NCBI GenBank assembly: GCA_016706845.1 | Contig: JADJIV010000006.1 | Coordinates: 1 to 64,000 of the forward strand | Source: PNOJ01 sp016706845 | GTDB taxonomy: Bacteria; Krumholzibacteriota; Krumholzibacteriia; LZORAL124-64-63 | DNA: 64,000 bases | Direction of reading: 5' to 3' | In this document: positions 1-9,826 of the stretch, piece by piece | How positions within the stretch are numbered: the first letter of the stretch is position 1 | Layout: every line of letters begins with the position of its first letter | Notes under the pieces: generated by a model | Database searches by the model: none | Told to the model about the DNA's origin: nothing | Seen by the model: only the letters and a program-made list of their open reading frames with translations | Program-made: the position numbers and the translations under genes

Positions 1-455
1 CGGGTCCGCCAGCTGTCTTCGGCGCTGAACAGCAGCCAGCAGGCGCCGAAGCCGACCAGGATGCGCGAGGCGGCCTTGCGCGCTCCCCAGTACGCCAGCA
101 GCGAACTCAGCAGCCACGTGAAGTACAGCAGGGCCAGCAACAGCGTGGCCAGCTCCTCGGGATGCTTGAGATGGCGCTCGCCGGAGCGGACGAAGCCGAT
201 CAGCACGAAGGCGACCAGACCCGTCACGAGGTAGGCGTGGTAGCCGGCGCGCTGGGCGGCGCGGCGCGCGAACTCGTCGTTGTCGCGCAGCCAGCCCAGT
301 TCCCGCAGGATGCCCGGCCCGAAGGCGCCGATCCCCGACAGGACGATGAACCACCAGTTCAGCTCGGCCAGCAGGAAGCCGCCGATCACCAGGGCCGCGC
401 CGATCAGGGTCGCGGTGGTCGGGCGCCAGCCGATCCGGTCAGCGAATCTCGTCAT
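1..455 (-). CDS. Multi-spanning membrane protein, C-terminus cut by window edge
   Basis: The minus-strand frame opens with ATG at 453-455 and stays open to the window edge (about 151 codons). The translation begins MTRFADRIGWRPTTATLIGA and has four hydrophobic stretches (roughly residues 15-45, 72-90, 103-120 and 126-145), so it is an integral membrane protein of unknown function. Its start overlaps the end of the XRE regulator by 17 bp, so the two are translationally coupled. Small XRE regulators are often paired with a membrane protein that they control or that modulates them; that role here is inference. It resembles small DUF-type membrane partners, but I cannot name a family. Confidence 0.7.
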   Translation of the reverse strand, partial: MTRFADRIGWRPTTATLIGAALVIGGFLLAELNWWFIVLSGIGAFGPGILRELGWLRDNDEFARRAAQRAGYHAYLVTGLVAFVLIGFVRSGERHLKHPEELATLLLALLYFTWLLSSLLAYWGARKAASRILVGFGACWLLFSAEDSWRT

Positions 456-684
456 CGCGGGTCTCCCGTGGTTCCTCGTCCGACAGGGCGAACACGTCCT
501 CGACGCGCACGCCGAATGTGCGGGCGATCCGCAGCGCCAGGCCGACCGAGGGGTTGTACTTGCCCCGCTCGATGGCGATGATGGTCTGGCGACTGACGCC
601 GACCTTCGACGCCAGCTCTTCCTGGGTCATCTCGCCGTTCTGGAAGCGCAGGCGGCGGACTTCGGTGCGGAGGTCATCCTTCAT
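439..684 (-). CDS. XRE-family helix-turn-helix transcriptional regulator
   Basis: This is an 81-residue protein made almost wholly of one HTH_3 domain (about residues 8-65). The motif TQEELASKVGVSRQTIIAIE is the classic Cro/CI helix-turn-helix, followed by the YNPSVGLALRIA helix. The length is typical of the short YozG-like XRE group that pairs with membrane proteins. It overlaps the downstream membrane-protein gene by 17 bp, so both form one operon. Three GTCAA/TTGAC boxes upstream (716-751) are candidate self-regulatory sites. The ATG at 684 gives an exact domain fit. The regulated targets are unknown. Confidence 0.9.
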   Translation of the reverse strand: MKDDLRTEVRRLRFQNGEMTQEELASKVGVSRQTIIAIERGKYNPSVGLALRIARTFGVRVEDVFALSDEEPRETRDDEIR

Positions 685-1003
685 GGGATCGATGCTGGGA
701 CTTCCCGGAATCTATGTCAAGTATTTTTAACATATTGTCAATGATCGTCAACATTATTTCCCCCCATTTTGATCGACCTCCATAACAGGCTGGCGTACGC
801 GAATGGGCTCACGTGTACCTCATCGTACGTGACACCCATAGTTTCTTGACCAGGTAACGTGGGGTGGTGTCGTTATAATACGTTGCTATTACGATAGATA
901 GACAGCGATGCCGGCGCTCCGGACATGACCGGCGAACCCGGGCAAGCTCCTTGCATAGTCCGTCTGAAACCCGATCCGCGCCCCCCGCACCGGAAGGACC
1001 GCC
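685..1003. promoter_or_regulatory. Divergent intergenic region with promoter for the 1004 lipoprotein
   Basis: No gene is visible here. The left part holds the phased TTGAC boxes of the XRE operon and a CCATTTTGATCGA 13-mer at 764-776 that recurs at 27531. A perfect -10 hexamer TATAAT lies at 874-879, upstream of the plus-strand lipoprotein. A TTGACC at about 857 is 16 or more bases away and not at ideal spacing. The ribosome-binding site GGAAGG sits just before the ATG at 1004. Confidence 0.5.
716..751 (-). promoter_or_regulatory. Three phased TTGAC boxes ahead of the XRE gene
   Basis: On the plus strand GTCAA occurs at 716-720, 737-741 and 747-751. The spacings of 21 and 10 bp put all three on one face of the helix. 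Read on the minus strand they are TTGAC boxes in an AT-rich patch just upstream of the XRE start at 684. They could be an operator for the XRE protein, and one of them could double as a -35 element. No protein-binding evidence is available. Confidence 0.4.
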
Positions 1004-1868
1004 ATGACGACCCATCGCACCCCCGCCACCTGGATCACCCTTCTCGCCCTGCTCGCTGCATCCCTGATGCTGGCCGGCTGCGACGATGATCCCATCTCGC
1101 CGAACGACACCTATGCGACCGCCGACCAGGACGCCGCCGGCGTCGTCGCCACCGAGATCGCGACCGACAACGGCGGCATGACCGATCAGATCGCCGACCT
1201 GTCCTCGGCCGTCGGTGGGCTGGACGTCGACAAGGCGCTCCCGGGCCCCCGCTTCCAGAACGCCGTCTACGACGAAACGACCAGCACCTGGACGCTCACC
1301 GTCGATCGCGAGCGCGGCGATACCGAGAGCACGCCCTACGCGACGATCTCGCGGGTGTACACGCTGCGCTTCCTCTACATCGGGGGCCAGCCCCAGCAGT
1401 ACCGCATCGTGGGGAGCGACACCGCGCGCACGGTCGAGTTCAACATCGTCTCGGGCACCGGCACCCACCGCACGCGGCGCTTCGAGCAGAACCTGGACGC
1501 GCTGTCCGGGCACCTTCGTGGCGACCGGCGTGAACACGAACCTGCTGACGATCAACGGCACTTACAGCCGCGACGCCTCGAACCGGTTCGAGACCCCGCG
1601 CTTCGTGCGCACCCTGACCGGCGCCTTCGACGCCGAACTGATCGACGTGACCGTCCCGCGCGGCGCCGGCCACGACTTCAGCGAGGCCGTGTCGGGCACC
1701 ATGTCCGGCACCTACGTCGCCGACATCACCGTCGAGCGCGGCGAGGACTACGTCGAACGCCACATCGACCGCTCGTTCACGATCACCTTCGGCGCCGGCG
1801 AGGCGACGATCAACATGAACGGGCAGCACTACGGCGCCCACATGAACAACGGCGAACTCAACGACTGA
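1004..1868 (+). CDS. Secreted lipoprotein of unknown function (one frameshift)
   Basis: The N-terminus has a lipoprotein signal with lipobox LAGC (Cys about residue 25) followed by acidic residues (CDDDP), so an outer-membrane-anchored lipoprotein is likely. The reading frame changes near 1508-1511, where CCGGGCACC is probably CCGGCACC. Before that point the frame starting at 1004 is coding; after it the next frame continues smoothly to TGA at 1866-1868. Removing one G gives 287 residues. The mature part is beta-rich with no family I recognise. A TATAAT promoter and a good Shine-Dalgarno precede it. The indel is more likely sequencing error than decay, because both halves keep normal codon usage. 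Confidence 0.75.
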
Positions 1869-1894
1869 TCGGGTCGTCATTCTCGCCCGTAGCC

Positions 1895-1925
1895 GGGGCC
1901 GGCGGATCGCAAATCCGCCGGCCCC
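1895..1925 (+). terminator. 13-bp perfect hairpin after the lipoprotein gene
   Basis: GGGGCCGGCGGAT at 1895-1907 is exactly complementary to 1913-1925 around a 5-nt loop. It begins 27 bp after the stop codon. There is only a weak TT after the stem, so it may act as a factor-assisted terminator or an RNA stabiliser. Confidence 0.6.
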
Positions 1926-1937
1926 TTCGCGTGCCGG

Positions 1938-1953
1938 TTGTGGTAGACTCAAC
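1938..1953 (+). promoter_or_regulatory. Extended -10 promoter TTGTGGTAGACTCAAC
   Basis: The 16-mer contains an extended -10 (TG-n-TAGACT, hexamer 1944-1949) ahead of the beta-helix gene. The identical 16-mer recurs at 13588-13603 ahead of the CapA-type exoprotein, and related TGTGnTAnnnT elements occur at 6201, 23259 and 39051. No good -35 hexamer is visible. Confidence 0.6.
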
Positions 1954-1982
1954 GACGCTCCAACACGCAGGGGAGGATCGAG

Positions 1983-4204
1983 TTGCGGAAGTTCTGCCTG
2001 TCGGTCGGCGCCGTGATCGCCATGTGCCTAGCCTCGCCGCCGGCAACCGCCGCGCCGCCGCCGATCCCCCTGCAGGCCGTCTTCGAGTCGGCCCCTGCGC
2101 AGGACGGCTACGACCGCTACCTCGAGCTCGAGACCGGCCGCGTCTACACCGGCGGCCTGATGATCGGCACGACGTGGGACGAGGACCGCACGCGGTTCCA
2201 GGACGCCGAGCTGGGCCTCGACGTGATGATCGCCGGCAACGGCGCCATCCTCGACCTCGAGGGCGAACAGATCTGCTTCTCGTTCTGCACCAACCGGCTG
2301 GACATCCAGGACTGCATCGTCCTGAACGGCGGCGTGCGCTTCGTCGGGGACAACAGCGTCGACGTGCAGCGGGTCCCGGCGGGATCGGTGCGCTACTGCA
2401 CGTTCTACCGGCCCGAGGAGTACGCGGTGCGCCTGATGGGCGCCGGCGCCGGCGTGCTGTGCGAGCGCAACCTCGTGGTCGATCCCGTCGACACCGGCCA
2501 GGACGTGATGATCTGGACCGGCATCACCGGCAACAACCTGCCGACGGGGCTGGCCTTCGGCCTGTCCATCCAGACGGGCGCCTTCGGGCTGCCCGACGTG
2601 CGCGACAACTGGACGTACCACGCCGACCCCCGCGCGAACGAGGACCCGCTGCGGCACTTCGGCTTCCTCTGAGAATACAGCTGAGCAACTCCCACCCCGT
2701 GGGACGATGCCGGTTCGGCACCGCACAACAACATCATCGGACTCGACCCGGGACTGCGCGACCCCGAGCACGGCGATTTCCGCCCGCAGAATGCGCCGCT
2801 GTACGGCTCGCGCATCGTGCCGGCGGCGGACGTCGTCCGCGGCGCAATTGCCGAGCACGAGGCGTCGCCGTCCGTGCCGCCGCCGCCGGTGCGCGCCACC
2901 CCGCTGACCGTTGCGGGCGACATCGCCCAGGACACGCTGTGGGACGCGGCCTCGGTCCTCGTCACCGCGGACGTGACGATCCGCGACGGCGCCGTCCTGA
3001 CCGTCGCTTCCGGCGTGACGGTCCGCTTCGACGGCTACTTCGGCCTGGTCGTGCGCGACGGCGCCCTGCAGGCGCACGGCACGCCGCAGCAGCCCGTCGT
3101 CTGGACCACCGCCGATCCCGGCGCCTTCGACGCGAGCCAGGACACCGCCGGCTGCTGGAACGGGATCACCTTCCTGAACGTCCCGGCCGCGAACCCGGCC
3201 TCGTTCCTGCGCGGCTGCGTCCTGGAGCACGCCAAGGCGGTGCCCGGTCTCGGCCTCGACGACGGCGCGCCGCGCGCAGGCGGGCAGTGCCTCGACGGGC
3301 CGGCGGCGCGCTGCGCGTGGTGGGCCACTCGCGGCTCGAAGTGACCGGCTGCGTCCTGCGCCACAACTGCGCCGATCGCGGCGGCGCGCTGGCCGTGCAC
3401 TACGGGGCCGCGCCGCTGATCGTCGGCACGCTGATGCACGACAACGTGGCCTGGAGCCGCGCCGGGGCCGTCTTCGTCGGCCACGGCTACCCCCGGCTGG
3501 TGCACGACACCGTGATCGGCAACCGCGTCGTCAACCCGGAGATCTTCGACCGCACGGCCGGCGGCATCGACCATTTCCACGCCCGTCCCCGCTACGTCGG
3601 CTGCGTGATCTACGGCAACGAGACCAACCACCACGACCGGTTCCAGATCCTCGAGCCGCGCGCCTTCCACATCCGGTACTGCGACGTCCAGGATTACGGC
3701 GAAGGTCTCGGCGGGATGGACCTGGACCCGCAGTTCCGCCCGGCGGTCCACGGGCCCGGGGACCTGAGCGCAGCCTCGCCCTGCCGCGATGCGGGGGACT
3801 TCGCCGCGGCCTCGCCCTGGTTGCCGCCGACCGACCTCGCGGGACGCCCACGCCTGCTCGGAGCGCAGGTCGACATGGGTTGTTACGAATTCATGGCGGC
3901 CACGGGCGTCCATGACGGCGTTCCCAGCCCCGCGCCGCTGCTGAGCGCCGGTCCCAACCCAGCGAATCCCGCCACGACCCTGCAATGGAAGCTCGCGACC
4001 GCCGGCCGCGTCCGCTTGACGGTCTGCGATCTGAGCGGCCGTCGCGTGCGCATCCTGCTCGACGGGGAGCGAGCCGTCGGGACGCACACCGCGCGGTGGG
4101 ACGGGCGCGACGACGTCGGCCGACGGGTCGCCGCCGGCAACTACGTGGTGCGGCTTGCGGGACCGGACGGCGAGGGGTCGGTGAAAATCCTGTTGGTGCC
4201 GTGA
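1983..4204 (+). CDS. Secreted parallel beta-helix protein with FlgD-like tail (disrupted)
   Basis: A TTG start (1983) follows GGGGAGG by 6 nt and gives a signal peptide ending near TAA-APPPIPL. The body has Asn/Val/Cys-rich turns typical of right-handed beta-helix (pectate-lyase-like) exoproteins, with short phrases such as CVLRHNCADRGGA and AGAVFVGHGYPR. The last 85 residues are a FlgD-like Ig domain (NPANPATTLQWKL to KILLVP), a presumed sorting or anchoring module. The frame is broken twice: two in-frame TGA codons at 2670-2672 and 2682-2684, and a one-base loss near 3290-3310. Coding character resumes after each, giving about 740 codons in all. Function is probably polysaccharide binding or surface adhesion, by inference. 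Confidence 0.7.
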
Positions 4205-4304
4205 CGACGATCGGCCCGCGAACCCGCCCGGTGGCGGCCGGCCCGCATCGCGCCGATATTCCGGGGCGAGGAACCCAGGATTTTCCCGCTCCCCGGAGGA
4301 CGGC

Positions 4305-5093
<789 letters not shown>

Positions 5094-5119
5094 GCCGTTC
5101 GCAGTTCACGACGACAAAC

Positions 5120-5148
5120 AGGCGTTTCCCGCCGGCCGGGAAACGCCT
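5120..5148 (+). terminator. 12-bp perfect hairpin between DLH and TerC genes
   Basis: AGGCGTTTCCCG (5120-5131) pairs perfectly with 5137-5148 around a 5-nt loop, followed by ATCTTGTT. It lies 27 bp after the DLH stop and 59 bp before the TerC start, so it most likely ends DLH transcription. Confidence 0.75.
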
Positions 5149-5206
5149 ATCTTGTTCCCGGTTCACTGCCGCCGGTGCGGGCGCGTCACGTCGCTGCGAG
5201 GTGTTC

Positions 5207-6157
5207 ATGGACGGCTCTTCCGTAGGCTCCCCGGCGCTCTGGGCCGGCTTCATCGGCTTCGTGCTGGTGATGCTGGCCGTGGATCTCGGCGTCTTCAACC
5301 GCCGAGCCCACGAGATCCGCATGCGCGAGGCGCTGATCTGGTCGGTGGTCTGGATCTCCCTTTCCCTGCTGTTCGGCGCCTGGATCTGGCGCCACTTCGG
5401 CGCGGTCCGCGGCCTGGAGTTCTTCACCGGCTACCTGCTCGAGAAGGCGCTGTCGGTCGACAACCTGTTCGTGTTCATCGTGCTGTTCTCGTACTTCGCG
5501 GTGCCGGTGAAGCTCCAGCACCGCGTCCTGTTCTGGGGCATCCTCGGCGCCCTGGTCATGCGGGCGATCTTCATCGTGACCGGCGCGGCGCTCATCCACC
5601 GGTTCCACTGGATCATCTTCGTCTTCGGCGCTTTCCTGGTCTTCACCGGGATCAAGCTGCTGCTGCACCGCGGCGGGGAGATGCACCCCGAACGAAACCC
5701 CGTCTTCAGGATCTTCCGCCGGCTGGTCCCTCTGACGACCGACTACCGGGGCGCCCGCTTCTTCGTCAAGGAAGGCGGCCGTTGGCTGGCGACGCCTCTG
5801 CTGATGGTGCTGGTGGTGGTCGAGGCGACGGACATCGTGTTCGCCGTGGATTCCATCCCCGCGATCTTCGCGATCACCACCGATCCCTTCATCGTCTTCA
5901 CGTCCAACATCTTCGCCATCCTCGGCCTGCGGGCGCTCTACTTCCTGCTCGCCGGGATGATGGGCCGCTTCCGCTACCTGAAGGTCGGCCTCGGCCTCGT
6001 GCTGGTGTTCGTCGGGATCAAGATGCTGCTCGCCGACGCGGTGGAACTGCCCGTCGTCGTCTCGCTGGGCGTGATCGCCACGCTGCTCGGGGGTTCGATC
6101 GCCGCGTCGCTGCTCAGATCGGCCCCGGAGCGGCCGGACGGCCCACCGCCGGCCTGA
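5207..6157 (+). CDS. TerC family integral membrane protein
   Basis: This 316-residue protein has about nine transmembrane segments and the two acidic family motifs, DNLFVFIVLFSYF near residue 85 and EATDIVFAVDSIPA near residue 207, whose Asp and Glu residues line the TerC ion path. The family includes Alx/TerC-type proteins linked to manganese export and tellurite resistance; metal export is therefore the best guess. The ATG at 5207 lies 5 nt after GAGG; the in-frame GTG at 5201 is less well placed. I looked for a yybP-ykoY manganese riboswitch in the leader and saw none. Confidence 0.92.
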   Translation: MDGSSVGSPALWAGFIGFVLVMLAVDLGVFNRRAHEIRMREALIWSVVWISLSLLFGAWIWRHFGAVRGLEFFTGYLLEKALSVDNLFVFIVLFSYFAVPVKLQHRVLFWGILGALVMRAIFIVTGAALIHRFHWIIFVFGAFLVFTGIKLLLHRGGEMHPERNPVFRIFRRLVPLTTDYRGARFFVKEGGRWLATPLLMVLVVVEATDIVFAVDSIPAIFAITTDPFIVFTSNIFAILGLRALYFLLAGMMGRFRYLKVGLGLVLVFVGIKMLLADAVELPVVVSLGVIATLLGGSIAASLLRSAPERPDGPPPA

Positions 6158-6200
6158 CGTCCCCGCGGCCGGACACATTCTCGACAGTACGACTCTCCAA

Positions 6201-6211
6201 TGTGATAACAT
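6201..6211 (+). promoter_or_regulatory. Extended -10 promoter TGTGATAACAT
   Basis: The -10 TAACAT (6206-6211) is preceded by TGTGA, matching the TGTGnTAnnnT form seen at 1938, 13588, 23259 and 39051. It lies 54 bp ahead of the Ig-repeat exoprotein start at 6266. Confidence 0.5.
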
Positions 6212-6265
6212 CGACGCAGAGGCGAACCGCGCCGCCCCCGGGGCGGCGCAAGGGGGGAGTCCGCC

Positions 6266-7933
6266 ATGAAACTGCACCATGCGGCCGCTTTCGCGGTCTT
6301 GCTCGTCGCCGCGGCCGGCCCGGCCGCCGCCGGCTGGATCGGCCAGGTCGTCGTCGGGGAGCCGGGCGGCTCGCGCCTCCCGAACGGCGCCGTCGTGCTG
6401 GTCGATTTCGACTACAAGATCACCAACCCGGGCGGCGCCCGGTTCAGGGTCGCGCCGCAGAGCGGCGGCGCGACGGTCGCCGGCTTCGTCGGCGACGTGA
6501 GCGCGGTCCTGCCCGCGGGCACCGGCCACCGGCAGCTCGGATTCACGTTCACCTCCGGAAGCCGCTCCCTCGATCACTGTCTCGTCGAGATGGTCACGCC
6601 GGACCAGGTCACCACGTTGCTGGAAATCTCGGTGCCTGCCGTCATCCACTACGGGGACCACGCCGTCCATCACCTGCAACCGTCGACGGCGAGCCCGGCC
6701 TGGCTGAAGCACGGCGAGGCGTTCACGCTCGCCTTCGACGCGGCCAGCACGCGCGCGGGTGGCGTGTACGTGCTCGCGCGGCCCTTCAGCGGCGGGACTC
6801 CGGTTCCAGGCGTGGTCACAAGCGGCGGGTCGTTCGTCGTTGGATCGGGTTCCGGCAGCCAGTGGTTCCGGTTCGACGGCGGCGCTCCGCACGTCGACAG
6901 CATCCGGCTGCAGATGTGGAACGCGGCCATGACGGAACTGCTGCTGGAGTTCTTCATCCCGGCGGATCTCCGGGGCGCACGGCGTGCGCAGCCCGTGATC
7001 GCGCCGGGCGCGCACGAGCAGCTCGGCCACGGTCAAACCGTGCTGGTCGACTTCGACTACGCCACGTCCGCGACGGCGGGGGTGCAGGTCTGGGCCCGCG
7101 GCGTGGATGCCGGCGGCCAGCCCGTTCCCGACCAGTCCTACGCGCCGAGCCCGGTCCTGGCCGCCACCGCCGGCCACCTCTCGCGCTGGTTCACGATCGT
7201 GGCCGGCGAGCGCGAGGTCCCGTACCTGCAGATCCTGATGGTTGCGGCCGGGAGCGGCGCGCAACTGCTCGACGTCCGGCTGCCGGTCGGCTTCGCCTTC
7301 GGCCCCCACGCGGTGAACGGCGTGACGTACGTGCCCGCCCTGCCCGCCGTGCTCGACCCCGGGGAGCAGGTGACGGTGAGCTTCGCCTACGCGACGACGG
7401 AGGCCGCCGGTGCCCGCATCTGGGCGCTGCCCCGCACGGACGACGCCTACACGCCGGCGTACTTCAACGGCACCAGCCCCCTGTATCCGATCGGCGAAGG
7501 CGACGGCGGCGGCTGGTTCTCCGTCTCGGCCGGCAGCGCCGTGGTCGATCAGGTCGAGTTCCTGATCACCGACCGCTACCTGACCCGGACCCTGTCGCAG
7601 TCCTACCGCGACGCGCACTTCGCGTACGGGGCGCCGGCCTTCGTCACCGCGGCGCCGCCGCTGCTCCCGTCGCTCGCCGTGCTCGGCCGCTGCCGGCCGA
7701 ACCCGTTCAACCCGGCCACGACGATCCCGGTCGAGCTCGGTGCGGCGTCGGCGGTGAAGCTGGCGGTGTACGATCTGCGGGGGCAACTGGTGCGGACGCT
7801 GGTCGACGGCGTGCTGCCGGCGGGACGCACCGAGGTCGAGTTCCGCGCCGACGGCCTCGGCAGCGGCACCTATCTGTACACGCTGGAGTGTGCAGGGACA
7901 CGCCAGTCGCGGCGGCTGGTCCTGGTCCGCTAG
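6266..7933 (+). CDS. Secreted Ig-like repeat protein with FlgD-like tail
   Basis: This intact 555-residue exoprotein has a signal peptide (about 1-22, AAAGPAAAG). Three to four related beta-sandwich repeats of about 125 residues follow, each opening with a phrase like VLVDFDYK, TLAFDAAS, VLVDFDYA or TVSFAYAT and containing a W-F pair. The last 80 residues are the FlgD-like domain (NPFNPATTIPVEL to RRLVLVR) shared with five other proteins in the window. No catalytic motif is visible, so a structural or adhesive surface role is likely. It is preceded by an extended -10 promoter and ends 16 bp before the convergent sulfatase-like gene. Confidence 0.85.
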   Translation: MKLHHAAAFAVLLVAAAGPAAAGWIGQVVVGEPGGSRLPNGAVVLVDFDYKITNPGGARFRVAPQSGGATVAGFVGDVSAVLPAGTGHRQLGFTFTSGSRSLDHCLVEMVTPDQVTTLLEISVPAVIHYGDHAVHHLQPSTASPAWLKHGEAFTLAFDAASTRAGGVYVLARPFSGGTPVPGVVTSGGSFVVGSGSGSQWFRFDGGAPHVDSIRLQMWNAAMTELLLEFFIPADLRGARRAQPVIAPGAHEQLGHGQTVLVDFDYATSATAGVQVWARGVDAGGQPVPDQSYAPSPVLAATAGHLSRWFTIVAGEREVPYLQILMVAAGSGAQLLDVRLPVGFAFGPHAVNGVTYVPALPAVLDPGEQVTVSFAYATTEAAGARIWALPRTDDAYTPAYFNGTSPLYPIGEGDGGGWFSVSAGSAVVDQVEFLITDRYLTRTLSQSYRDAHFAYGAPAFVTAAPPLLPSLAVLGRCRPNPFNPATTIPVELGAASAVKLAVYDLRGQLVRTLVDGVLPAGRTEVEFRADGLGSGTYLYTLECAGTRQSRRLVLVR

Positions 7934-7948
7934 GGCGTCGCAGCGCGG

Positions 7949-9433
7949 TCAGCCTTCGCCGGCGGCGGTCGCCGGCCGCTTGTGCACGTAGCCGAGCGAC
8001 TCCAGCAGCCTGATGTCGGTCTGCCCGAGGTTCGCGCGCGTGCCCGGAGCACCTTTGCCCAGAGGCGAGTCCGGATCGAAGGTCGCGCGCAGCCGGTCGG
8101 TCAGCCGCGTGGTCTCGTCGGGGTGTTGGCTCGCCAGGTCCCTCGTCTCGCCCGGATCGGACGCGAGGTCGTAGAGCGCGATCCGTTCCCGCCCCTCCTG
8201 CCGGAACAGCATGAGCTTCCACGGCCAGTCGACGAGCGTCTTGCAGTAGAGCTCGGGGTCGGATCCCTGCTCGGCCAGCAGGTCGTGGCGCGGGGCCTTG
8301 CCGTGGCCCAGCAGCAGGCCGGCGAGCGAGCCGCCGTCCAGGGTGTCGGGAACGGCGATCCCGGCGACCTCCAGCATGGTCGGCAGCAGATCCAGGGTGG
8401 AGACGGGCGCTTCGACGACGCGGCCGGCCCCGGCGTTGCCGGGCAGCTTGACGATCAACGGGACGTGGAGCGTTTCCTGGTAGGGCAGGGCGTGCGTGTA
8501 GTAGTAGCCGTGCTCGCCGAGGTGCTCGCCGTGGTCGGAGACCACCACGATCAGCATCCCCTCGTACAGCCCGAGCTCCTTCAGCCGGGCGATCAGCCGG
8601 CCCACGTGGTCATCGGTGTAGTTGACCTCGGCCGCGTACTGCGCGGTAGGGAACGCCGGGTCCGTGACGCCGGTGAGCCAGTCGTACATCCCGCGGCTGG
8701 CGTTCTCGCCGGGGACGCCGCCCGCCGCCAGGATCCGCGCGGTGAGCGGTTCGCCCGGGCGGCACTCGTTGCCGAGGTAGTACTTGCGATGCCAGGGCGG
8801 TGGCGGCGCGTAGGGCGCGTGCGGGTCGTAGTAGTGGCTGAAGACGAAGCTGGGCTCGCCGCGGTGCTGCGCGAAGAACTCGCCGCTGAGGCGCGTGATG
8901 CTGCTGGCCTGGTCGAGTCCCGTCAGGTCGACCGACTGCGGCGGCCGCGACACGTATCCCTGGTCCATGCCGAACTGGCCGGTCAGGTAGTTGATGCCCA
9001 CGTAGCCCGCCGTGGCGTAGCCGGCCCGGGCGAGGTGCTCGGCCAGGGTCGTGTGCCGCTCGGAGAGGTAGTCGCGCTCGCCGCCGACGGCGCCGTGGCG
9101 GTAGGGCCGCAGCCCGGTGAAGATCGAGGCGAACGAGGGCAGGGTCCAGGGCGCCGTGGATTGGCACTGCTCGAAGCGGACGCCGTCGCGCGCCAGGGCG
9201 TCGAGGTGGGGGGTCCGGGTGGGTTCGCCCGGTCCCGGCGGGCCGATTTTATCCTGGCGCAAAGTGTCGATGCCGATCAGCAGGATGCTCGGCGGGGGGG
9301 CGCCGGAGACGGGATCGAGGTGCGGACCGCTCCGCCCGCGCGTCGCCAGCAGCGCCCCTATCCCTATGACCAGTAATAAATTGACTACTATCAACGCGGC
9401 CTGCAGGGCCGTCGGTCTGCGCAAGGTGTTCAT
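7949..9433 (-). CDS. Membrane-anchored sulfatase-fold hydrolase with Thr at the nucleophile
   Basis: This 494-residue member of the alkaline phosphatase/sulfatase superfamily has one N-terminal transmembrane helix (about 12-31). Metal-site motifs are GIDTLRQD (Asp56) and SDHGEHLGEHG near residue 305. In true sulfatases the nucleophile lies in CxPSR and becomes formylglycine. Here the equivalent stretch is TAPWTLPSF with Thr97, so formylglycine cannot form. Thr is the nucleophile in phosphoethanolamine and lipoteichoic-acid transferases of this fold, so a phospho-transfer or phosphodiesterase role is plausible, but sulfatase-like proteins with this APWTLPS motif are uncharacterised. The C-terminus keeps the sulfatase substrate-pocket strand (YDLASDPGETRDLA). 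Confidence 0.88.
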   Translation of the reverse strand: MNTLRRPTALQAALIVVNLLLVIGIGALLATRGRSGPHLDPVSGAPPPSILLIGIDTLRQDKIGPPGPGEPTRTPHLDALARDGVRFEQCQSTAPWTLPSFASIFTGLRPYRHGAVGGERDYLSERHTTLAEHLARAGYATAGYVGINYLTGQFGMDQGYVSRPPQSVDLTGLDQASSITRLSGEFFAQHRGEPSFVFSHYYDPHAPYAPPPPWHRKYYLGNECRPGEPLTARILAAGGVPGENASRGMYDWLTGVTDPAFPTAQYAAEVNYTDDHVGRLIARLKELGLYEGMLIVVVSDHGEHLGEHGYYYTHALPYQETLHVPLIVKLPGNAGAGRVVEAPVSTLDLLPTMLEVAGIAVPDTLDGGSLAGLLLGHGKAPRHDLLAEQGSDPELYCKTLVDWPWKLMLFRQEGRERIALYDLASDPGETRDLASQHPDETTRLTDRLRATFDPDSPLGKGAPGTRANLGQTDIRLLESLGYVHKRPATAAGEG

Positions 9434-9498
9434 CCGTTCCCATACGTCCGTCAGCGGGTCAGGTTCCCCCCCCAGGAAACGGAGTCAAAGAACGGTAA

Positions 9499-9804
9499 TT
9501 ACGGGCAGCCGTCAACCTCGTGCAGGCTGGTAAGTTGTTGAAGCCGAGCGAGTACTTCGCTCCGGGTTGAGCCGGTGGCTTCCTCGGTGACGCCGCCGCG
9601 CCGGGCCCGCGCGATCCAGGTCAGACCCCAGTGCACGTCCCAACCCTCGCGGTGCATCCGCCGGGAGGACTCGCAGGGCTCGTCGCGGCTCTCCATCGAG
9701 AGCGTGACGATGGTCTGCAGCGTGGTGCGCAGGACCTCGAGGTCGTCGTCGCGGAACGCCTCGGTCCCGGGCAGATCGATCGCGATGCGGCGCGGCTCGT
9801 TCAT
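9499..9804 (-). CDS. Small hypothetical protein at the end of the Kbl operon
   Basis: This 101-residue soluble protein has no family I recognise. It starts 22 bp after the Kbl-like gene stop, behind GGAGGGACG, so it is probably the last gene of the AcpS-AcsA-ACP-Kbl operon. It is rich in Arg and Glu with one internal hydrophobic helix (about residues 24-38) and a WDVHWGLTWIARARR stretch. Confidence 0.6.
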   Translation of the reverse strand: MNEPRRIAIDLPGTEAFRDDDLEVLRTTLQTIVTLSMESRDEPCESSRRMHREGWDVHWGLTWIARARRGGVTEEATGSTRSEVLARLQQLTSLHEVDGCP

Positions 9805-9826
9805 GGTTCGTCCCTCCGGCGTCGGC

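Noticed and set aside
2670..2684. Selenocysteine decoding of the two TGA codons in the beta-helix gene
   Set aside because: No SECIS-like hairpin is evident, two TGAs lie only three codons apart, and frame breaks of technical type are common in this window.
2028..3230. Long open frame on the minus strand opposite the beta-helix gene
   Set aside because: It mirrors the codon positions of the plus-strand gene in GC-rich DNA, is rich in Arg/Val/Asp repeats and has no domain. The same holds for 5186-7786, 8013-ward antisense frames, 14245-16524 and 60308-63223.
5094..5206. Possible manganese riboswitch ahead of TerC
   Set aside because: Only a terminator-like hairpin is present; the conserved yybP-ykoY loops are absent.
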